Below, piece after piece: positions 8,224 through 15,392 of a stretch of 35,342 nucleotides of DNA. Both the position numbers and the translations under genes were made by a program. Origin of the DNA: Treponema sp. UBA4692 (GTDB lineage Bacteria; Spirochaetota; Spirochaetia; Treponematales; Treponemataceae); NCBI GenBank assembly GCA_002404895.1, contig DHKO01000035.1, positions 1 to 35,342 on the forward strand, written 5' to 3'. The notes under the pieces were generated by a model. That model ran no database searches, was not told where the DNA came from, and saw only the letters and a program-made list of their open reading frames with translations. Within the stretch, counting starts at the first letter, position 1; each line of letters begins with the position of its first letter.

Positions 8224-9708
8224 ATGAACTTTGTGAAAAATCATAAAAAACTGTTTTTCCTGTTTTTTGTCTTGGTTCAAATCTTTCAAAATTCTTTTGT
8301 TTTTTCTAAAGAGACAAATTATCCTGGCGTTTTCCGTTACGAGCTTGAAAACGGACTTGAGCTTTTTGTCGCTGAAAATTCTGCGGCTCCGCTTGTCTAC
8401 ATTGAAATTGCGGTTCGCGCCGGCGCGGTTTCTCACACAAAAGAAACTGCCGGACTTTTCCATCTTTACGAGCATATGCTTTTCAAGGGCAACGCGAAAT
8501 ATTCAAATCAGGTCGAATTCACAGAGGCGATGAACGAGCTTGGCGTGAGCGACTATAACGGCACAACCGGGCTTGACCGCGTTAATTATTTTTTCACGAT
8601 TCCGTCTTCAAAAATAAAAGAAGGACTTGAATTTTGGTCTTACGCGGTTAGAACTCCGAAACTTGATGAAAGTGAGCTTGAAAACGAAAAAAAAGTTGTT
8701 CTGTCTGAAATCGAGGCGGATTTTACAAATCCTTCAAAAATTCGCTCTTCCGGTCTGATGAAAGCGTTGTTTCCGTCCTGCCCGTGGCGGCTTGACCCGG
8801 GCGGAAATCCTGATGTCGTAAAAAATGCGTCTGTTTCTGACTTGAAAAAAATGCAGCAGACTTTTTACGTTCCTGAAAATTCCGCGGTTTTCGTGGGCGG
8901 AGATGTTTATCACGAGGAAGTCTTGAAATATGTTAATGAAATTTTCGGCGGCTGGAAAAAATCGGAAAATCCGGTGCCTGATTACGGCGTTCCGCCGAAA
9001 AATCCTGTTTCAAAAACTGAAAAATATGTTTTTGTGAGTCCTGGAAATTCCGACAGCATAATCGCCGCCGGGCTTTATCTGCGCGGGCCTGACGGCGAGG
9101 AAAACGCAGACGAGACTTATGCCGCCGATGTTTGGTCGAATATGGTTTCAAATCCTTCGGGAGCTTTTGCAAAAATGCTTGTCTCTGAAAAAACTCTTGG
9201 AATTCCCGACAGCGACTACGTGAGCGGATTTTATTCAACAAGAAGAGCGAGCGCGATGGCTGGAATTTCCGCTGCGATGCTTTCTTCTGTCGGCTTGAAT
9301 CCTGCTGAAAAATCAGAAAAATTTCTTTCAGTCATCGGCGAAAAACTTGTTCCTCTTATGACTGACAAAAATCTCTTTTTTGATGAAAACACTCTGAAAT
9401 CTGTTGTGCAGCAGCTTGAAGATTCAAGAATTTACGAGCTGGAATCTGCGGCGGCTCTCGTTTCGGGAATTTCGTCGGTCTGGTCGAGCGTGAATGCGGA
9501 TTATTTCTTTTCTTATGATGAGAATATCGCGAAAGTTACGGAAGATGACGTTGTCTCGTTTGTGAAAAAATATATTCAAGAAAAAAACGGCGTTTATCTC
9601 GTTTCTGTAAGCCCTGGAATTTGGCAAAAATACAAGGCGGATTTTGAAAAGGCCGGATACAAGGAAATCACGGCGGAAAACGCGTTCTGGATAAATGAGA
9701 GGCAGTAA
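8224..9708 (+). CDS. M16 family zinc peptidase, catalytic-type subunit, secreted
   Basis: About 494 aa with an N-terminal signal peptide (MNFVKNHKK followed by a hydrophobic run to about residue 27). HLYEH at residues 80-84 is the inverted HxxEH zinc motif of M16 peptidases, and ENEKKVVLSEIE about 75 residues later supplies the third ligand glutamate. The C-terminal domain lacks the R/Y substrate-binding pair (it reads SEKTLGIPDSDYV), so the protein looks like the zinc half of an M16B heterodimer. The frame is open upstream to a TTG at 8131; I place the start at the ATG at 8224 because it gives a clean signal peptide, with 8215 as an alternative. No good Shine-Dalgarno is visible. The partner gene starts 70 bases downstream. 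Confidence 0.88.
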   Translation: MNFVKNHKKLFFLFFVLVQIFQNSFVFSKETNYPGVFRYELENGLELFVAENSAAPLVYIEIAVRAGAVSHTKETAGLFHLYEHMLFKGNAKYSNQVEFTEAMNELGVSDYNGTTGLDRVNYFFTIPSSKIKEGLEFWSYAVRTPKLDESELENEKKVVLSEIEADFTNPSKIRSSGLMKALFPSCPWRLDPGGNPDVVKNASVSDLKKMQQTFYVPENSAVFVGGDVYHEEVLKYVNEIFGGWKKSENPVPDYGVPPKNPVSKTEKYVFVSPGNSDSIIAAGLYLRGPDGEENADETYAADVWSNMVSNPSGAFAKMLVSEKTLGIPDSDYVSGFYSTRRASAMAGISAAMLSSVGLNPAEKSEKFLSVIGEKLVPLMTDKNLFFDENTLKSVVQQLEDSRIYELESAAALVSGISSVWSSVNADYFFSYDENIAKVTEDDVVSFVKKYIQEKNGVYLVSVSPGIWQKYKADFEKAGYKEITAENAFWINERQ

Positions 9709-9778
9709 AAACTTTGCAAAAATGTCGAAAAAGTTTTGTTCCGCTGATTCGCTTCGTTTAACTTTTAGGAGAATATTT

Positions 9779-11197
9779 ATGAAATCTAAAATTAAAAAAA
9801 ATAATTTCAGGATTTTTGCTCAAAATTCGATTTTAAAATCCGTTTTTCTCATTTTTTTCTTGCTGGCTTGCGTTTTTTTTGTTTCATGCGCTTCAAATTC
9901 TGAAAATCTTGGCGGCGCGAATTTTTATGCGGACAATATTTCGGATTTTAGGACGGAAAAACTTTCAAACGGAATACCTGTTTTTTTCAAGCAGAACCGT
10001 GGAAGCAAAGTTGTCGTCTTGAAGATGATTTTTGAGGGAGGTGTCGCGTCTTATGAAATCAAAAAAGACGGAATTGAGGATTTTGCGCTGGAGCTTGCCT
10101 TTCACGGAAGCAAAAATTTTTCTTATGACGAGATTCAAAAGCTCGAATATGAAAAAAGTTTCTCGATGAATTATTCTGCCGGACGCGATTATTCGACAGC
10201 CGGATTTTTGTGCATTTCAAGAGATTTGGGCGAGGCGACTTCGGTTTTTGCGGACGCAATCTTGAATCCAAATATGGAAGAAAAAATTTTCAATCAGATT
10301 GCGACGGAAACTCTCGACTCGATTTCAAGGAGAAAGGCGGAGCCGACCGGAATTTTGGGACTGGAGCTTTCAAAACTCGCGTTCAAGAATCATCCTTATG
10401 AGATTTCGCCTTCTGCGCGCGAGGAGACTTTTTCTTCGATTACGCTTGAGGATTTGAAAAATCATTTTGCTTCGCTTTTGAATTCTGAAAGAATAAAATT
10501 TGTCGTTGTTGCGGATATGAACGTTGACGAGACAAAAGAATATTCTGCTTTGCTTGAAAAATATTTCGGCTCGATAGAAAAAAAATCTTGGACAAAGCCT
10601 GTGATTCCGCCGCTTGAAATTGCAGGCGAGACTGTTTATGCGGAAAATCCGGCGGCGGGCGAAAGCGGCTACATTGCAGGAATTTTTTCTTGCCCTGAGC
10701 GAAATTCTCAGGATTACATTCCGTTTGCGATTGCGACAATGTATCTTGACGACATTTTCTTTGACCAAGTGCGGGAAAAGGCTGGCGCGGTTTATTCGAT
10801 TGGAACCGGCGTGATTGGCGGCCAGCAGATGCTAGGCGCGATTTCAGTTTATAAAGGAAACAATTCGAAAAATTTGAAAGAACTGATAAATTCTGCGGTT
10901 TTGTCTTTCGATTCTGGAAAAACTGCCGGAAAACTTGAACAGTACAAAAACAAATACATAACAAGCTTGTTCTCGTCGTCTCAGAATGCGTCTGGAATTG
11001 CGGGAAATATTGTTTCAAGCCTTGAAAACTACGGCTCGGAAAGCGCGTTCTTAAAACGCTCGGAAAAAGTTCAGAAAGTTACGGCAAAGCAAGTGAATGC
11101 GGCTTACGAAAAATACATAAAAAAAGCGGCTCTTGACGGCGGCTCTTCGTGGATTGTCGTGAGCGGAGCGGAATCTGTGAAAACTTTCGGATTTTAG
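9779..11197 (+). CDS. M16 family lipoprotein, non-catalytic partner subunit
   Basis: A 472-aa protein whose N-terminus is basic (MKSKIKK), followed by a hydrophobic run ending FFVSCASN, a lipoprotein signal with Cys37 as the likely lipidated residue (Cys31 in LLAC is possible). The M16 fold begins at FRTEKLSNGIPVFFKQN. At the zinc-site position it reads DFALELAFHG, so HxxEH is absent. The C-terminal VREKAGAVYSIG retains the R and Y that bind substrate in M16B partner subunits. It thus complements the upstream HxxEH protein, and the two probably form a surface or periplasmic heterodimer. TTAGGAGAATATTT before the ATG at 9779 fixes the start; the frame itself opens earlier, at 9695. Its stop overlaps the convergent PilZ gene by 4 bases. 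Confidence 0.85.
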   Translation: MKSKIKKNNFRIFAQNSILKSVFLIFFLLACVFFVSCASNSENLGGANFYADNISDFRTEKLSNGIPVFFKQNRGSKVVVLKMIFEGGVASYEIKKDGIEDFALELAFHGSKNFSYDEIQKLEYEKSFSMNYSAGRDYSTAGFLCISRDLGEATSVFADAILNPNMEEKIFNQIATETLDSISRRKAEPTGILGLELSKLAFKNHPYEISPSAREETFSSITLEDLKNHFASLLNSERIKFVVVADMNVDETKEYSALLEKYFGSIEKKSWTKPVIPPLEIAGETVYAENPAAGESGYIAGIFSCPERNSQDYIPFAIATMYLDDIFFDQVREKAGAVYSIGTGVIGGQQMLGAISVYKGNNSKNLKELINSAVLSFDSGKTAGKLEQYKNKYITSLFSSSQNASGIAGNIVSSLENYGSESAFLKRSEKVQKVTAKQVNAAYEKYIKKAALDGGSSWIVVSGAESVKTFGF

Positions 11198-12015
11198 ATT
11201 TCCATATTCTCGTAATTTGTCTTGTCCAGCGGAACATTTTTGATTTTCGCTTCGAGATTTGACTTTAATTTTTCGGTAACATATGCGCGGATTTGGTTTT
11301 GCGCTGAAACGTGCGTGTCCATTCCGTACATCATAATCACTAGAAGAACATCTGAAGTCGCCTTGATTCCTGTAACTTTCACTGAGACTGGGACTTGCTT
11401 TCCCGCGAGAATCAGCGTCGCGTCAGAAATCAGCTGGTTCACGAAAACTTCCTTTGAAAGCGACGCGTTGAGCTTCACTGCGATTCCCGCGTTGCTTATG
11501 TCGAGAAGTTTTGCGCGGAACATTTTCTGCTGCTTTGTGAACCAGTAAAGCTCTGTTTCCGTTGCGTCCATGCACGAAACGCGGACATATTTTCTCATTC
11601 CTTTTGCGGAAAGCTTGTCGAGAGACTTCACAAGTTCGCGCACAAGCTCTTCCGTTTCGAGCATTGAAAAAAATCCTGCTGTGAGCTTCAAGTCTTTTGT
11701 GATTTCCGCTTTTTTGTTTTCTGCAATCGACTCTGAAAAAATTCCAAAGTCGAAATTCTTGAAAACGATATTGTTCTCAAAATATTTTATGAAATTATGC
11801 CAGCCGGTCTTGCTTAGTCCCGCGTCTGGGCAGACAAAGCAAATTCCTTCCTGAATTTCGGCAAAAAGGCTTTTTGCAGTCCGATAATCTTTTAAGACGT
11901 AGACTTCATATTCCATCGTCTGAAGCCGGCCTATCACAAAATTCTCGATAGAAATTGTCGGATTGATGAAAAAGACCTTTCTTCCAGAAATTGACTTGTA
12001 TTTATCATCTGGCAT
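11194..12015 (-). CDS. PilZ domain protein with receiver-like N-terminus
   Basis: 273 aa. Residues 141-145 (RKYVR) and 172-177 (DISNAG) are the RxxxR and D/NxSxxG motifs that bind cyclic di-GMP in PilZ domains, so a c-di-GMP effector role is likely. The first 120 residues alternate strands and helices like a response-regulator receiver, with no clear phosphoacceptor aspartate. I read this as a degenerate receiver, with low certainty. No membrane segment is seen. The start is set by GGAGAA six bases before the ATG at 12015; the longer frame to 12039 would include this ribosome site. No neighbour reveals its pathway; motility or envelope control is typical of spirochaete PilZ proteins. Confidence 0.75.
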   Translation of the reverse strand: MPDDKYKSISGRKVFFINPTISIENFVIGRLQTMEYEVYVLKDYRTAKSLFAEIQEGICFVCPDAGLSKTGWHNFIKYFENNIVFKNFDFGIFSESIAENKKAEITKDLKLTAGFFSMLETEELVRELVKSLDKLSAKGMRKYVRVSCMDATETELYWFTKQQKMFRAKLLDISNAGIAVKLNASLSKEVFVNQLISDATLILAGKQVPVSVKVTGIKATSDVLLVIMMYGMDTHVSAQNQIRAYVTEKLKSNLEAKIKNVPLDKTNYENMEI

Positions 12016-12100
12016 AAAAATTCTCCATAAAAATTGCAAGAAGCAAATTTCGCGTTGGCTGCGGCGAAAATCAGAAAATCACAAGAAAAAGATTTTTTGA

Positions 12101-13981
12101 TTACTCCCAGCCGAATGTTGCAGGCGGCTTGTTTGTCGCGTCGAAATAAAGCGCGTCAACAAAAGGAAGCTCTGCAATCTGCCTGATGATTTCCTTGAGA
12201 ACGTCCATCGGAAGCCATGCAAAGCGCGCTGTCATAACATCTTCCGAGCAGACCGGGCGCAAGACAAAGCTTGCGTTCTCTGATTTTGACGCGTAAGGCA
12301 AATCAATTGTGAGATGCTGGAAAATCGAGCTGTAAAGGTTGTTTTTGTGAAGCTCTGTAAGCACGATATTGTCAACCTCGCGCAGCTGGTCAAGGCGGCG
12401 GCGGTCGCAGTATCCTTCCTGAAGCTTCAAATTCTCATCTTTGAGATTCGGCTTCTGGTAAAGTTTTATAACGGTTCTGTTAAGATATTGTGCATCGTTC
12501 GTGATTCTTGTCGAGCAGCTTTCAATTTTCTCGCGAATTTTTGGAATGTGATAGAATCCGTCTCCCTCGCTTCTGAACGTGAGGCAAGCCGGGAATCTGT
12601 AAGTTCTGAAATCTCCCTGAACTCCAACCGAGCGAACCGGCAAGACTGAACGCTTCAAATCCGCTGTGCAGTGAGGGCAGAACTGGTCGATTACAACGTT
12701 GTTCAGCTCTTCCTGAGCTTTTTTGATTTCATCTTCATCTTTTTCCGTGAATTTTCCGTCGGAGCAAAGCACGTTGATTGAAAGTCCCGGGCCTGGGAAA
12801 GGATGGCGCATTACAAGCTCGTCAGCAAGCCCGAGTTTTTTTCCAATTGCGCGCACTTCGTCTTTGTACAAGTCTTTAAGCGGCTCGATAATCATTCCCT
12901 GCGCGATGAGTTTTTGAATCCCGTCAACGCGGTTATGATGAGTCTTGATTGTCTTTGAATTTTTTGTTCCGCCCGACTCGATAATATCAGGATAAAGCGT
13001 TCCCTGAGCGAGCATCCACTTGCTTTCGTCAAGATTCTGCTCCTTTACAAACGCGTCCCGGACTGTGATGAAATTCTCGCCGACAGCCATCCGTTTTTTC
13101 TGCGGGTCAGTAAGGCCTTTTATCGCGTTCAGGAAACTTTCAGAAGCGTCTTTCACGACAAAATTTTTGAATCCGTGCTCGTGGTAGGCCTTTTCAACAT
13201 TTTTTGATTCATTTTTTCGCATAAACCCGTTGTCGATGTGAAGCCCGAGCACTCGGTTCTGTCCTAAAGCCTTATTCAAAAGCGCGAATGCTACAGTCGA
13301 GTCAACTCCGCCGCTCAAGAACAAAAGAACGTTTTTGTCGCCTGCGTCTTTTTTGATTGACTCAAGGATGTGATTCAAAACCGTGTCCTCGTCCCAGTTC
13401 ACTTCCATTCCGCATATTTCCGCGAAATTCTGGAAGATTTTGTTTCCTTCCGGCGTGTCCTTTACTTCGCAATGGAACTGAAGCGAAAACCGCTTTTTTT
13501 CAAGATTCTGAACGGCTGCATTTTTGCAGTCTTTTGTTGAGCCTATGATTTCAAAGCCGTTTCCAGCTTCCAAAACCTCGTCCTGATGGCTCATCCAAAC
13601 CTGTGTTTCTGGAGAAAGATTCTTGAAAAGCGGAGAAGATTTTCCTGCATTGCTTAAAACAAGAGTCGCATGGCCGAATTCGCCTGTCTCAGCCTTTCCG
13701 ACTTTTCCGCCATAGGATTTTGCCATCAGCTGATGACCGTAGCAGAGTCCGAGAATCGGCAAGTCAAGATTTAAGATTTCATTGTTGAATTCCGGCACGT
13801 TTTCGTCGTAAACAGAAGCCGGTCCGCCGCTAAGAACAACGCCTTTTGCATTTTCAAAAGTGGAAAGCGGTGCAGACGGAAGCGCGATTTCAGAATAAAA
13901 ACCAAGCGCGCGGAAACGTTTTGCAATCAAGTGTGCGTACTGCGAGCCAAAATCCAAGACAACTATTTTTGAACGTGCCAT
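12101..13981 (-). CDS. guaA: GMP synthase (glutamine-hydrolysing), long form
   Basis: Converts XMP, ATP and glutamine to GMP. The N-terminal class I amidotransferase shows GLCYGHQ (nucleophile Cys80) and LQFHCEV (His169, Glu171). The ATP-pyrophosphatase domain has the P-loop SGGVDS at 222-227 and GLHIDNG. The protein has 626 aa, about 100 more than E. coli GuaA. The excess lies in the C-terminal dimerisation domain, between VGVQGDFRTY (451-460) and the SEDVMTA strand (about 578). This is the same place as the insert in the human enzyme. The ending KPPATFGWE is the family's conserved tail. GGAGAT precedes the ATG. Confidence 0.95.
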   Translation of the reverse strand: MARSKIVVLDFGSQYAHLIAKRFRALGFYSEIALPSAPLSTFENAKGVVLSGGPASVYDENVPEFNNEILNLDLPILGLCYGHQLMAKSYGGKVGKAETGEFGHATLVLSNAGKSSPLFKNLSPETQVWMSHQDEVLEAGNGFEIIGSTKDCKNAAVQNLEKKRFSLQFHCEVKDTPEGNKIFQNFAEICGMEVNWDEDTVLNHILESIKKDAGDKNVLLFLSGGVDSTVAFALLNKALGQNRVLGLHIDNGFMRKNESKNVEKAYHEHGFKNFVVKDASESFLNAIKGLTDPQKKRMAVGENFITVRDAFVKEQNLDESKWMLAQGTLYPDIIESGGTKNSKTIKTHHNRVDGIQKLIAQGMIIEPLKDLYKDEVRAIGKKLGLADELVMRHPFPGPGLSINVLCSDGKFTEKDEDEIKKAQEELNNVVIDQFCPHCTADLKRSVLPVRSVGVQGDFRTYRFPACLTFRSEGDGFYHIPKIREKIESCSTRITNDAQYLNRTVIKLYQKPNLKDENLKLQEGYCDRRRLDQLREVDNIVLTELHKNNLYSSIFQHLTIDLPYASKSENASFVLRPVCSEDVMTARFAWLPMDVLKEIIRQIAELPFVDALYFDATNKPPATFGWE

Positions 13982-14018
13982 TTAAAATCTCCAAGCAAGA
14001 AGAATAGAATTGAAGAAA

Positions 14019-14024
14019 ATTATA
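14019..14024 (-). promoter_or_regulatory. -10 box of the guaA promoter
   Basis: On the minus strand this is a perfect TATAAT, about 40 bases from the guaA start codon. A recognisable -35 at 17 bases upstream is missing (the area is T-rich). The short leader leaves no room for a purine riboswitch. Confidence 0.45.
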
Positions 14025-14369
14025 TCGAAGTTTGCTAAAAAAAGAAACGCTTTGAGTTCAAGAGATTTTTTTGATGGAAATTTTGCAAAAAACTTTTTAG
14101 AAGATGAGCAGAAATATTCTGCGCAGTTTTTTTTTAACACATCGGCGAAGCGGAATTTTTGTGCATTTTTTTATACGCTGCGATAAAAAATGATTAGAAA
14201 AAAGTTTACGCCTGTCTAAAAAATTGTACGAAAGCGATTATGAGAGAAATATTATCATAAAATCTTTGAAAAAATACTTTTATGAGTTAAGAGAAAAATA
14301 TGCTTTTATTTCTTTGTAATGCAAGAAAATATTTTGAATCTTCCGTAAAAATCAGACTTATTTCAGAAC

Positions 14370-14385
14370 TTGGCACGGAATTTGC
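14370..14385 (+). promoter_or_regulatory. sigma-54 (RpoN) -24/-12 promoter
   Basis: TTGGCACGGAATTTGC matches the sigma-54 consensus (TGGCACG, four bases, TTGC) at every fixed position. The invariant GG (14372-14373) and GC (14384-14385) are separated by exactly 10 bases. Transcription would start near 14397, giving an untranslated leader of about 60 bases before the ATG at 14458. Sigma-54 promoters need an AAA+ activator, so the gene is probably under signal-dependent control. Confidence 0.85.
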
Positions 14386-14457
14386 CTAATAATTTTTGTC
14401 TTTTATCAGAAAATTTTGCTGAATTTTTTGATTTTTTATCGCTTAAAAGGAAATTTT

Positions 14458-15303
14458 ATGAATATTTTGGATAATTACGTTTGCCAAATCAGCAAGTTCA
14501 AGCTTTTGACTTCGGAAGAGGAAAAAGAGCTTTCAAAAAAGATTGAAAAAGGAAGCCGAGCCGCTGTAAACGAGCTTGTGAACTCGAATCTTAGGCTCGT
14601 TGTGAGCATTGCCGGAAAAGTCGTGAAAAGCTGCAATGTTCCGGTTATGGATTTGATTCAGGAAGGAAATTTGGGGCTGATTGCCGCGGCTGAAAAATTT
14701 TCGCACGTTTTCAACACGAAATTTTCAACTTATGCTTATCCGTGGATTCTTCAATATATGCTGCGTTTTATACACAATAAAAATTCGATGATTTCAATTC
14801 CGCAGAGAAAGGAAATGCTTTTGCGAAATCTTTCAAAGGCGCAGAATCTTTTTGTTCAAAAATATGGAAGATTTCCGTCAAAATCTGAGCTTTGCGCGAT
14901 TCTGAAAATCCAGAAAAGCGAGCTGAACGAGATTTCCGCGTTTGATTTTTCTTTTACGAGCCTTGACTCATTCTGCGGAGACGAAAATGACGTGACTTTC
15001 GGCGAGCTGATTCCTGACTACACTTTTAATCCTGAGATTTCGCTTATAAAAAAGGAAAATGTCCGCCGTGTCCGCGATTTGGTCGGTTCGCTTTCTGAAA
15101 AGGAACAAAAAATAATTATGGAAAGATACAATTTTCATGGAAAAACTTCCGTGCCGACCTTGCGAGAAATCAGCTCTGCGATTGGAGTTTCGGCTGAAAC
15201 TGTCCGCCAGATTGAAATGCGCGCGCTTAGAAAACTGAAAAAGATTGCGAGCGAGCAAAAAGTTTATGAGGAATTCGGCTCTGCGTATGATATGTCTGCT
15301 TGA
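14458..15303 (+). CDS. sigma-70 family RNA polymerase sigma factor (alternative)
   Basis: A 281-aa factor lacking the large N-terminal region of a primary sigma. Residues 1-40 form a region 1.2-like helix pair (ILDNYVCQISKFKLLTSEEE). Region 2 spans about 41-115, with NLRLVVSIAGKVV (core binding) and DLIQEGNLGLIAAAEKF followed by FSTYAYPWILQYMLRFI (-10 recognition). Region 3 is present. Region 4 (about 216-276) ends with the helix-turn-helix TLREISSAIGVSAETVRQIE. The arrangement fits group 2/3 factors of the RpoS/RpoH type rather than FliA or ECF. AAAGGAAATTTT before the ATG sets the start; an upstream TTG frame at 14416 is not needed. It is driven by a sigma-54 promoter and followed after 90 bases by a cell-envelope deacetylase. 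Confidence 0.9.
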   Translation: MNILDNYVCQISKFKLLTSEEEKELSKKIEKGSRAAVNELVNSNLRLVVSIAGKVVKSCNVPVMDLIQEGNLGLIAAAEKFSHVFNTKFSTYAYPWILQYMLRFIHNKNSMISIPQRKEMLLRNLSKAQNLFVQKYGRFPSKSELCAILKIQKSELNEISAFDFSFTSLDSFCGDENDVTFGELIPDYTFNPEISLIKKENVRRVRDLVGSLSEKEQKIIMERYNFHGKTSVPTLREISSAIGVSAETVRQIEMRALRKLKKIASEQKVYEEFGSAYDMSA

Positions 15304-15392
15304 TTTTCTTTTTTTATCTAATTCTGAGAAAAAATCAGAAAAGTCTTGAAAATAGACAACAGACGCTAAAAAGTCTAAAATATTCGGACTTT

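Larger units (their letters stand above)
13982..14457. other. 476-base divergent intergenic region (guaA / sigma factor)
   Basis: An AT-rich region with no credible ORF. It holds the guaA promoter on its left, the sigma-54 promoter on its right (both annotated separately), and two inverted repeats between them. GCAGAA-ATA-TTCTGC lies at 14108-14122. TTATGA (14238-14243) faces TCATAA (14255-14260) across 11 bases. The repeats lie about 250 and 115 bases upstream of the sigma-54 element and could be enhancer sites for its activator. That is inference only. Confidence 0.5.

Noticed and set aside
10440..11018. 192-codon leftward frame
   Set aside because: Fully inside the M16 lipoprotein gene on the other strand, rich in Gln, Ser, Arg and Phe as expected from antisense of this codon usage.
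13982..14018. purine riboswitch in front of guaA
   Set aside because: The leader implied by the TATAAT at 14019-14024 is too short and no three-way junction is visible.
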